Positions 20,701 through 30,018 of a stretch of DNA of 64,000 bases are shown here, in pieces; the first letter of the stretch is position 1; every line of letters begins with the position of its first letter. Source of the DNA: Bolinopsis microptera (Eukaryota > Ctenophora > Tentaculata > Lobata > Bolinopsidae); NCBI RefSeq assembly GCF_026151205.1, contig NC_087079.1:11770635-11834634 (forward strand). The letters are read 5' to 3'. The translations under genes were made by a program, and so were the position numbers. A model generated the notes under the pieces. It did no database searches. It was not told the DNA's origin and saw only the letters and a list, made by a program, of their open reading frames with translations.

Positions 20701-23086
20701 TCAACTCAGATCCCCACTAATATCCACCTCAGATCCCCACTAATATCCACCTCAGATCCCCACTAATGTCCACCTCAGATCCCAACTAATATCCACCTCA
20801 GATTCCACTAATGAGAATGTGTGTTTATGTGGTGAGCCAACTAGCCGGAGCAATCGCAGCGCAACTCATCGCCAGTCACATCATGTTAACTACTTGGTAC
20901 TCTAGTTATGGTCCTGGTGCCACTATGCCTAGCACAAGCGTCAATAGTTTTCAGGTTATCTTTCAGTAATATGTAGGACATGTTACTTATTGATTTAAAA
21001 TAAACGTGACAGAACTTAAAAACCCTTGTAAATTTTGTAAGTTTATTTTATGAATATGAAGGAATAAGAGATCATTTGATACCTTTTTGTTATTTTTGTA
21101 TATTAGCGATCTCAGTGCTGATAATTCCGTCACACATTTTAAAATATACGAGGGATGTTTAGGACACCCTGACAAGGAATGCAGTATAGCAATATTTGAT
21201 GACCTGGAAGTGTTGGGAATTGTTAACATATCACACAGTTTAAGCTAATAAAACACTAAATGCATACAAAAAATAATGGCGGGTTAAAATGTGGCGGAAT
21301 TTTCGAATAACCGCCAAATTTAACCCGCCATAATTAAACGAGCTAAGGTAATTGATAATACCGCTTATTTTCAGCTGTTTTTAGCCGAGTTTGCAGGAAG
21401 CGCTGTTATCTCTGCAGCCATCAGCACTAAATGCTCCGGAATGATTATAGGACTCACCATTACTACAATAACTGCTATCATGGTATTTTGTTAATTCTTT
21501 GTAAAACCTACTTTATTTAACAATTCAATGACAATAAAATACTTATACAGCCTTGTTTACCTTCTATTTTGCATAAAGTTATGTTTTCAGTTTCCATTCG
21601 AAATGGGCTGTTTGAATCCAGCTAGAGCGATAGCAACTAACATCGCATCAGGCAAAGTGGGCGAATATAGCTGGGTAAGATAATATCTTATTTAGAGTGA
21701 TAGACTGTAGTTTGACACAGTGTCCCAAACAAACAAATCCTAACGGCACCATGAAGGGTGTTTATATAACTTATGTTTACAATTATTTCCGGGAATTATA
21801 TCCTCAAAAAGTCGTGAACACTGAGGCAGTGGCGTAACGTTGCCTGGTGGCAGTTTTGCTAGTACCGTAGTTAAGTTTTTAAAAATTATCCCACATTCAA
21901 ACGACGATTTGGCGCCCCCTAAGATGCTCACAATATTACGTGACATGCACTCAAACTCGCGCATAAAAATGCACACAGTCAAGAATGACGAAAACATATT
22001 ATTGCACCCCACTGTCATCTATGGCACTAGGAATTTGAAACAAAGTCTGCTTCCAAAATTTTAAGACGCTAGCTTAGAGCTACATAAGTACATAAAGAGC
22101 GAACCACCTGAGAAACACAAAAAAATATCTCCAAATGAGTAGAGTTGGACTTTCCGTTCCATTTGTTCCGTGGAACGATATTTGACGAAAGTCGATTATC
22201 TTGAGATCTGAATGGTAGATTTTCTTTAAACTTGTCAGATAGTTACATGGCTATAATACGGATAATCTGTGCGAGTTTGGGCTAATTTCTATGTGCCAAA
22301 ATTGAGATATCACCTCAAACACAAGAAAATATCTCCAAATGAGTGAAGTTGGACTTTCCGATCCATTTGTTCCGCGGAACGATATTTGACGAAAGTCGAT
22401 TATCTTGAGATCTGAATGGTAGATTTTCTTCGAACTTTCCAGATAGTTACATGGCTATAAGACGGATAATCTGTGAGAGTTTGGGCGAATTTATATTTGC
22501 AAAACTTTAGATATCACTTCAAATACAAGAAAATATCTCCAAATTGGCGGTATGTCAAATTTGTCATATGCGTATGGCGCGATGACAAATCAATATACAA
22601 AATAAAAACGAAGAACATCTACCATGATACAATTGCGCGGCTTTAACTATGCTTTTATTTGAGGTCGTTAGATATTAGGTCTAAACCTAATACAGTAAAA
22701 CCCAGATTTATGGCAGCTTACCCCCCCCCCCCCCCCCCCAAACTCCGTGGTAAATCAGGTTGTCTCAACTCACAGTTCTTGTTTTTACTTTCGATAACTA
22801 AATCCCCCACATGATGTGATGATGTACTTTTAGGGGCATCACCCTTCATGAATCACGAGTAACGAGTAAGGGAATGTTAACATTTACCGGTAAACTAGTT
22901 TTCAGTAACACAGTAATAAGTAATTAGAGTAACTATCTGGAATAAATTTCCCAGGTGTATTGGTTGGCTCCAACTTGTGGGGCTGTCTCAGCGCGACTCC
23001 TCATGTTAGCTGTGGACAAGATAGAGATATACCCGGAGGAGATAGACCAAGCTAGACACAAGCTTCTCAGCGATCACTCAGACTGA
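17751..23086 (+). CDS. Aquaporin (major intrinsic protein), six exons
   Basis: Exons are 17751-17902, 18511-18610, 20802-20954, 21375-21482, 21591-21674 and 22955-23086. All introns are GT..AG with consistent phases (2, then 0 throughout); the product is 242 residues with stop TGA 23084-23086. The start is ATG 17751. The protein forms a six-helix membrane channel for water or small solutes. Exon 1 has helix 1 (FWQLAVSELVGTLFVVLF). Exon 2 has helix 2 and the first NPA motif (GNHGYFNPAITIS). Exon 3 has helix 3 (YVVSQLAGAIAAQLI). Exon 4 has helix 4 (LFLAEFAGSAVI) and the start of helix 5. Exon 5 has the second NPA motif (GCLNPARAIATN) with the selectivity Arg kept. Exon 6 has helix 6 (VYWLAPTCGAVSARLLML) and a short cytosolic tail. 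Spacing from the first NPA to helix 3 matches AQP1 residue for residue. The Asp that follows NPAR in aquaglyceroporins is Ala here, so the subclass is unclear. Introns 1, 2 and 5 are full of repeats. Confidence 0.92.
17920..18374. mobile_element. hAT-like MITE copy 2 (455 bp) in aquaporin intron 1
   Basis: Same family as 17237. Left end GAGTGGTGTAAC (decayed), right end TTACGCCACTG, with exact 8-bp duplication TGTTGCTG at 17912-17919 and 18375-18382. It begins only 18 bp after the exon 1 boundary. It is longer than the other copies because about 150 bp are inserted at 18047. Confidence 0.93.
18047..18198 (+). mobile_element. SINE-like insertion inside MITE copy 2
   Basis: Comparison with copies at 17237 and 58099 shows an extra segment of about 150 bp between GAAAAACTT and AACTGAG. 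It ends in a short (AAT)n tail, as many SINEs do, and contains CGGGCGTTGCCTGCTACAGG. I see no clear RNA polymerase III A or B box and no exact target duplication, so the SINE label is tentative. Confidence 0.5.
18393..18426 (+). repeat. Duplicate of the aquaporin exon 1 / intron 1 junction
   Basis: The sequence ATGACCGTACGCGTAAGGTA.. repeats the end of exon 1 and its donor (17892-17919, ATGACCGTAAGGTAATTG), with four extra bases. Removing the MITE and one target copy makes the two copies adjacent, about 38 bp apart. It is therefore an older tandem duplication of a 5' splice site, later split by the transposon. Confidence 0.85.
18711..19037 (+). mobile_element. Truncated hAT-like element with CCCGGT repeats
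   Basis: Starts CAGGAGGTGAACGGGATTCC, like the complete element at 36365, and follows it through the TCCCGGTCCCGG repeats to GCTAAACAAGTTT. There the homology stops and the 23-bp array begins. The right half and right terminus are missing. Confidence 0.85.
19045..20801 (+). repeat. 23-bp array (about 77 copies) carrying the intron 2 acceptor of the aquaporin gene
   Basis: The unit is roughly CCCCACTAATATCCACCTCAGAT, with higher-order blocks that recur (for example the TATCTACTTCAGATCACC run). The last unit supplies the 3' splice site of aquaporin exon 3: CTAAT branch-point-like word, CCACCTCAG, then exon at 20802. Most units contain the same CTAAT..CCTCAG arrangement, so the intron ends in dozens of potential acceptors. 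Confidence 0.95.
21827..21925. mobile_element. Fragment of the CAGTGGCG hAT-like MITE in aquaporin intron 5
   Basis: Begins CAGTGGCGTAACGTTGCCTG and matches the 58099 copy to about GGCGCCCCCTAAGATG. No matching right terminus or target duplication is found nearby, so this is a truncated copy. Confidence 0.75.
22122..22545. repeat. About 205-bp tandem duplication in aquaporin intron 5
   Basis: The phrase AATATCTCCAAATGAGT starts at about 22123 and 22328 and in part again at 22531. The intervening sequence (TGGACTTTCC, GGAACGATATTTGACG, GATTATCTTGAGATCTGAAT) is repeated with a few substitutions. A run of about 18 C lies further on at 22721-22739. Confidence 0.88.
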
Positions 23087-23106
23087 CACAGTCTTGCAGG
23101 ACTGCA

Positions 23107-23600
23107 GGTGCAATGTGCAGGTGCAATGTGCAGGTGCAATGTGCAGGTACAATGTGCAGGTACAATGTGCAGGTGCAATGTGCAGGTACAATGTGCATGT
23201 ACAATGTGCAGGTGCAATGTGCAGGTGCAATGTGCAGGTGCAATGTGCATGGCAGGTGCAATGTGCAGGTACAATGTGCAGGTACAATGTGCAGGTGCAA
23301 TGTGCAGGTACAATGTGCATGTACAATGTGCAGGTGCAATGTGCAGGTGCAATGTGCAGGTACAATATGCATGTAAAATGTGCAGGTGCAATGTGCAGGT
23401 ACAATATGCACGTACAATGTGCAGGTACAATGTGCAGGTGCAATGTGCAGGTACAATGTGCAGGTGCAATGTGCAGGTGCAATGTGCAGGTGCAATGTGC
23501 AGGTGCAATGTGCAGGTGCAATGTGCAGGTGCAATGTGCAGGTGCAATGTGCAGGTACAATGTGCAGGTGCAATGTGCAGGTGCAATGTGCAGGTGCAAT
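23107..23600 (+). repeat. 13-bp array just downstream of the aquaporin stop
   Basis: About 37 units of GTGCAATGTGCAG with variants GTACAATGTGCAG and GTACAATATGCA. Because the unit lacks stops, several frames stay open, but this is a property of the repeat. The array starts about 20 bp after the aquaporin stop and ends at 23600 directly before GTAAGTATG, a strong donor-like sequence. It may lie in the 3' UTR. Confidence 0.95.
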
Positions 23601-24062
23601 GTAAGTATGATATTATGAACTTGAGGACTTGAGGAGTCAACTAAGATCACAGAAAACAGGGTTTACTAGTTCTACCAGCTAACTTGTCTTGACACTGGGT
23701 CCTGAGCCCTATTGTATTGAGTTCTTCATCTGATTGCAATTTGCAGGAGACAATACACCAGTCTGTTTTTCAGTTATTTACAATTTATTAGTTATTCCTA
23801 ACCTATCGACTTTCATTCATGTCAAATTTGTTAAAACTAACTTCTCTAAAATTTATTTATATTCGTTATTAGATTTCCTCTAATCATAATTTGTCTCTGC
23901 TTCAAATCAAAACATTTAGTAAATCTCTCAATTTCTGATTATAAAGAATAGAGAACAGGCCTGGAGGGGTTACTAGAATAGCACTTCAGGCTGATATCCT
24001 TGCCGACACTCTATGATTATATTGCCTGGCTGCCACTTAAACCCTCTATCCGTTGTTTGCAG

Positions 24063-24592
24063 CCAATGGCAGTGTAGCAGCTCTCTGTGGCGTAGTGACA
24101 CGTGTAGCCCTGGTGTGTGTGATTACTGATGTGACCATAGTGTTATCATTACTGATACACGCTCCAGCTCATGTCACCCCTCCTTCTGCAAATTTGAGGT
24201 GAGTGGAATATCTTATTTGATTGTCTGTTTATCATTATAACTGATATTTTCAGGGGGATAATTGTTTTCTTAAACACACCATGTACCTAGTATGAATACT
24301 GGTAGTATTATAATATGTACCTACTCTTTATGATCTGAATTGTCGGGCTAAACGTATGATGTTATGTTTTACCATGGTCGTACCACTCCATTGAAAAAGA
24401 CACCACTGAAAGAAGAAAAGCAATTACATTCTAACTTGCAGGCCCAGAGAGAACAATAGGACTCATTTCCCCGCTTTTGTGTCTGCGACCTTCAGATCAG
24501 GGAGATCCTGTTACAGTCTTGCCTGGTACCTCGGTTACCTCGGTTGCATTGTAGTTGTCACCTTCCGGCTTCCAAATAGCTTTAGAGACTGA
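24063..24592 (+). CDS. Last two exons of an unrecognised membrane protein (partial)
   Basis: Exon A, 24063-24198, follows a good acceptor (TTGTTTGCAG) and ends at GAG|GTGAGT. Exon B, 24442-24592, follows ACTTGCAG and ends at TGA 24590-24592. The phases join (two bases plus one base gives AGG). The joined frame of about 94 residues has a hydrophobic helix (ALVCVITDVTIVLSLLI), a polar linker with PRENNRTHFP, and a second hydrophobic segment (YLGYLGCIVVVTF). I recognise no family. The 5' exons are not found. The donor-like GTAAGT at 23601, after the 13-bp array, could be joined upstream, making these late exons of a transcript from the aquaporin locus or a separate gene. Confidence 0.55.
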
Positions 24593-25442
24593 TACGGATT
24601 GTTCTCTTATAATAATAAGAGTATTTACTGGTACGGTGGGTGGGAAGATGCAGTGTAGCGCCGCAAGGTTGCTGCTGTCACTACTAGTCGGGCGTAGGCA
24701 AACTGATCACTCATCAGCGCTATAATTTTAATAGCCGTTTTGTTTTTGTTGACAAAGTTGTCTTACAACGTAAATGCCTGTAAGCATATTTTACTTCAAC
24801 CCCTGACCCACATGACCCACGTGACCCACATGACCCTTGACCCACATGCCTACCATCTGCCACATTTGAATCTTGAAATCAATTTTACATCTGCATATCC
24901 CTTTTCGCCTGTATGTAGGGTATTTACTGCGCATGTTTCGCAAAAGCTACTGGCAAGTGAACCCCCTATTAAAGATCCTGCCTATGATCCTCAGCGTCAA
25001 TTATTGGTCCTAAATCTGGTATCCGGTACGCCAAAGTTTCATGAAGTATTCGAATAAACGAAGGTTTAATTATAATCCAATATATATATGAACTACTAAC
25101 AGTTGTAGATGTAGTAGTATAGTAGTAGTATAGCTATAGTAGTTTATGTTTTTCAGATTCTGCTGTTAGATTTATATTTATATCTTTAACGGTGGAGGAC
25201 CATCAATTCTTTATCTTCTTATTCTAAAACATGCCTTACAAGACATTAGGTGTTGTTTCATACTCACACTACCTGTCACCTGACGTCTCCTACTCACTGA
25301 CTATTCGCACTAGTCAGCTTACCTAGCTTTGTTACTATTTTAAAAACTCATTTGTGTACGTTTTCATTATTTTCCGGGTCTTCTGACAAGAAACGTTAAT
25401 AATACTGAAGCAATTTTCCGATTTTAATGACATTAAAACATT
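24593..25442. other. No gene recognised
   Basis: A 105-codon frame at 24740-25057 contains a small ACCCACATG repeat (24807-24850) and shows no domain. The rest is AT-rich with short TAGTAGTA runs near 25110. Confidence 0.4.
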
Positions 25443-25573
25443 TCTTTCATTCAAATTTCTGATTGTTTCTGAATAGACTCAGTGAAGACAGATTCTAATG
25501 GAATTTATTTATTTCCATTAGAATCTGTCTTCACTGAGTCTATTCAGAAACAATCAGAAATTTGAATGAAAGA
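25443..25573. repeat. Perfect 131-bp hairpin
   Basis: The left arm runs from TCTTTCATTCAAATTTCTG to TTCTAATGGAA. The right arm is its exact complement, with a loop of about 10 AT bases near 25503-25513. No terminal duplication is visible. Confidence 0.93.
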
Positions 25574-26565
25574 ACTATCAAATCATGAGACTCAATAACA
25601 CTTCACGAATCCACCAGACATTAAAACAGTTAGGCCAACAAGTGTCTCAAGTTTTCTATCAAATTTTATGTTAAATTTAATGCTCGATTTGCATTTTATT
25701 TTTTTAGATATCTACACTAACAGCGCTATAAATGCAAGAAATTACGATTTGTCGCAATACGATACTGTTAAATAGTAGTCTAGTTTAGCACTATCGCATA
25801 ACGTCTCCAGCTAGATTGACATACAATATTCATTATATATTAAGTCATATTCTGCCAGTGTCCGACCGACGGGAGTCTAATTTCTTTCAATAATTAGTTT
25901 TACATTATGTTTATACACAGAACTTAGACAATAATAATTATTAGTGTATTTTTTGTTTTTCTGCTTTCTGTAGGTGGTGAGTGATAACCATCTTTTCCCT
26001 GTTACTACTTTACTTTGTGTGCCTACAAGACTGCTTTTAAACGGTTATGTAATCTGAGCTGAACTATAGATTATTCAATATCTAGACTTTCTACTTTGCA
26101 AGCTCTGCTGCTTTTTATTGCACTAGATGTGATTTACTTGAAATTAACCATTTCCTTGCTCAGCAGGTATTCGGTATACAGGAGTATTAAGATGGGATAT
26201 TCAGTAAGGGATTTAAGTCCACCATATTCTTAGATTACAGTGAGTGACTAGTAATCTACCATATTCTCAGATTAATTAAAAGTAAAAATCGCACCACCAT
26301 ACCATGCTGCCTTTTTTCATTTCGTATGCAACTTATGTATGAAGTGGGTTCGAAGACAGCTAAAGTACGGTAAATTTCAATTTGTTGAATTGGTTTCGGA
26401 GCTGAGAGGGGTTTAATCAATTTGATGGAATGAATACCAGTACCATAAGAAGGGCGCAGTAGCACCGACCTAGTATTTTTGACACCTGTTTTTTATATAT
26501 AACATGAGGCGGTCATTCATTTCCCTTAGTTTAGGTCTCTGATCCTTTACTCAACTAGAGGTTAG
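25574..26565. other. No gene recognised
   Basis: AT-rich, no tandem array, no convincing ORF; the minus-strand frame at 26256-26465 shows no domain. Confidence 0.45.
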
Positions 26566-26793
26566 TTAAGCTACTTCAAACTCTTAATAACAACTTTTAA
26601 TTCTAGTCGTTTATAAGTGTTGTTAAGCTACATCCAACCCTTAACAACAACTCTTAACTCTAGTCGTTTATAAGTGTTGTTAAGCTATTTCAAACTCTTG
26701 ATAACAACTCTTAACTCTAGTCGTTTATAAGTGTTGTTAAGCTGCTTCAAACTCTTGATAACAACTCTTAACTCTAGTCGTTTATAAGTGCTG
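26566..26793. repeat. 57-bp tandem repeat, four copies
   Basis: Units start at about 26566, 26623, 26680 and 26737, contain GTTAAGCTACTTCAAACTC and AGTCGTTTATAAGTG, and differ by a few bases. Confidence 0.9.
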
Positions 26794-28781
26794 ATCCTTA
26801 TAGTTGGACCAGGCCACTGTTGAACTGGGTAAAGATACGTCATAAGTAGTATCACGAGATGTAATTTGGTAAACATATAGCATGTACTCGTTTTTAGCTT
26901 ACGTCTTACGTAGAGTCGTAGACTTACAGGTACAAAAAGTGGTTACCGCTTGTAAGTGAAGTCTCTAACTGGCTTTATCGCTCAGAAACCACCCCAGTAA
27001 ACGGTACTTACTCTTCATTACTGTGGAAAGTGATGCCTTCTTTTAGAACGTCTACTATTTGTAGTCTGGCTTCTGGTTTATTGGCTGGCTTGTAACAAAG
27101 TGAAAAATAAGACTCCTTACGAAAAGGTTTAAATCAGCGAACCAAAGAGTTGTTTGAGTTCAGTTAATAGGGAGTGTTTACTATCAGTATTTACAAGTTT
27201 ATCTGATATATCAAATACATTTTATTCGGTATTGAACAAATGGCACCATTTACCAGCCTGGATGTTTTGAGTTCTAAGTTAACCCGCTACTCGATAGTTT
27301 TTACGGCATCAATTAATGTATTGATCATAACGAAAGTTACAAACACTTTGTGAGTAAATGCGATCTAATAATGACACTGACGTAAGTAACAAAACACGCA
27401 TTGCCGCATTTAGGGGTCGTTCACATATTACTTAATCACTAAGGAGGGAGGTTCCTAAATGATTACGATAGTGTAACTGTAATTTTAGCACGATAGTTAT
27501 GTGTAAAACTGATCACGGAGGGCGAGGGGGTTAAAAATTGACAATAAAGCGAGTAATTAATATGTTACGACCCCGCTATTATTCTTTAACGTTATTTTTA
27601 CTGTCTTCCGACGTTTAATTACAGAAATTTTTTAATTACAGCACTTCAATTCTATTAAATTTAGTAAGTGTCATGTGATGGGATAGAAACGTTTCTTTCA
27701 TTAACTAAAATAAATGTCATTAAATGACTGTCCTGTGATAGATAGTGTTATGACGTGAACATGAGGTAGTGAGGAATTTGTCTAGACTAAGCTTTGTTAA
27801 GCTATGTACAGGTCCAGTACTGGTTAATGTTGCACAATCTCCCGAGGGTGGATTAACCTTCATTTGTAACATATTGTCTAGGTCGAACATTCCGGGCTTT
27901 TTGTAGGAAATAATCCGTCGTGTATGTGATGGAGGTAAAATGAGCTGCCAGTTAGCTCATTGGCTGAGGGAACTGTTCTATGAAACTATCCCAGCACCCC
28001 TTCCAGTATGCATCTCATTAGTTAACAATATAGTAGATTAATGATTATTGGCCACAAGGGACACGTGTACTACACAATAGTAGAGCAACCTTCAGCTTCC
28101 TCAACATCCCACTGAGCGATAGTTAGCGTCCTGTTTTGGGGCTTGTTCTGTTACTTGCAATTCGTTAGATTACTGAGTTACGGTTTAGTGACTGTTACAA
28201 AGAAAGGATCAATGCAGCCACAAGCACTTCAACCATTTGGTAAGTCTCAAATTTTGTAAGTTCCTGACTGGTTACAGAAAACTGAAACTTACGTTTTCGA
28301 TTTTATAAACGTGTTACGAAAATCGAATGATTCGAAGAAAATGTTGCTCTAACATTATATTCAATCCTACTTGAGCGTGAATTACTGGACATTGACTAAC
28401 TATTTAAAACTTACTTCTGAACTATTATTTAATATGGCTTTCATCAAAGCATATTTAAATAACATTCAGACGTTTTTCAGCACAAATGATTAAATTTATC
28501 AATTATCTTTGGAAATGATAAAGGTATATTAACACAGAGTCTTAATCTGAGTAAGATGCATTAAGCTTTTGTATTATACAGTTTTTTACGACCTTTGTCC
28601 TTCAGCCAGGCTATTTTAAGGCGACTTTAAAAGTAATTTCATTCTGCATTATAACGTGTCACAAAACTTTTATTAAAATCAGCGCGATCTAGTTTGGATG
28701 CTAGGTCTTCCCTCCAACTTCATACTATTCTACTCAATTCCATAATTCTTTCCGTACTATCTAATATCTAGATACTAATAA
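26794..28781. other. No confirmed gene; one candidate first exon
   Basis: At 28212-28241 an ATG opens nine codons (MQPQALQPF) followed by G|GTAAGT, a plausible first coding exon, but no partner exon is found. The rest shows no ORF of note apart from the MITE at 27413. Confidence 0.35.
27413..27574. mobile_element. Decayed GGGGTCGTTCACA MITE
   Basis: Left end GGGGTCGTTCACATATTA, right end TAATATGTTACGACCCC. It matches the better-kept copy at 44288-44447. Flanking duplication is not preserved. Confidence 0.7.
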
Positions 28782-29902
28782 TCTCAATAAGTGTGTGTGT
28801 GTGTGTGTGTCTGTCTGTCTGTGTGTCTGTAATTTACGAATGGTTAAATCAAGAAAACGGTAAGAGATATGCGACTGGTTTTTTCGGTATAGTGCTGACA
28901 AAACTCTGACGAAGCCAAATGATTAAGTTTTTTCAAATCGGTCGGTGTTAGGTGGTTTATTTGATCATTTTGTGACCCAAATGTGATACTAAAGTGGGTT
29001 TGTGTGTGTAGTACACGAAAATTTGGCGAAGTACACACTGTGTACTTCGCCAAATTTTCGTCAAAAAGTACGGCGTATAATTTAGAGTTCTCAAAAAATA
29101 CTCGAATAATTCGCCAATTTACAACTTCAAGTTTTAATTTTAAGGGCTGTTAAATTCGCCAAAAAATGTGCGGAAAATTCGCCAAAAATGCGGCTGTGGG
29201 AACACGCAGAATTTTCGAGTCTATTATCTAGTTGGATATGTGAATCGTGACGTTATACTTCAAATCTCAAACTTACAAATCTCGACAAGTAGACTAGACT
29301 GTGGAGGAAATTAAATGATTTCAAGTTTATTAAGAGAAGTTAGTTTACTCCATAACGTATTCGGGTATGAGCTAAATTTAACCCCTTGCGATATTGGTCA
29401 GTATCCACGCTAGTCACTAACCAGTAACCACGCACGTGTTGCGGGAAGCACATGTTTTGACAATATTCCACCATACAAAGCCAACTATTATATCGTGAAC
29501 ATTTTGATGCGGGCACGTGATTTCCTGTTCTATTCCCGTATTTGGTATATTTTTTAAATGCAGCAATTTTCAGAGAAAAATTCGTATGCGAATTTAATTC
29601 GAATAATATTAATACGTTTAGTGCGAATTTAACAGCATTGCCCCTCATAACAGATTTGCGATATAATTATGTAATTTGGTAGTGGAGGTCTGAAAATTGG
29701 CTACAAGTATTACTATTAGATATGTGAGGGGCACTCAGAATTAAATTGCAGTCTGTTTGGACTGAGCGAGTTCATACTTTTGCACCGTTTTAACCTACGA
29801 AAATGTAATGCGTGTTTTCGAATATAGAATAGGCGGGTTTATACTTTTGCATTTCAACTGCGATAGTGGAGTCCGGCCGACCGTAGGCACGGGTTACACT
29901 AG
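28782..29902 (+). mobile_element. Non-autonomous Helitron copy D (1.1 kb)
   Basis: The 5' end is A|TCTCAATAAGTGTGTGTG. The shared body AAACGGTAAGAGATATG follows at about 28854. The 3' part has CAGTCTGTTTGGACTG (29750) and ends GGGTTACACTAG|T at 29902. The middle, 29000-29700, is unlike the other copies and includes a 47-bp perfect palindrome at 29015-29061 (centre ACACACTGTGT) and GCGAATTT/AAATTCGC words. Confidence 0.78.
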
Positions 29903-30018
29903 TGTATAGTAATATATAATACGGAATATACTATATAGTACGGGACCTGTATAGTGTATATAATATACTATATCCATGTCCTGTACTATATCCAGGATTA
30001 TTCCAGGTCCCATATATA

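Noticed and set aside
19045-20801. 23-bp repeats considered as CRISPR or regulatory operators
   Set aside because: No spacers between units; the array ends at an intron acceptor of the aquaporin gene.
23067-23650. Long ORFs in all frames on both strands (Cys-rich VQVQCAGAM or HLHIAPAHCTCT repeats)
   Set aside because: They come from a stop-free 13-bp tandem repeat. All phases are open at once, which is a signature of repeats, not of selection.
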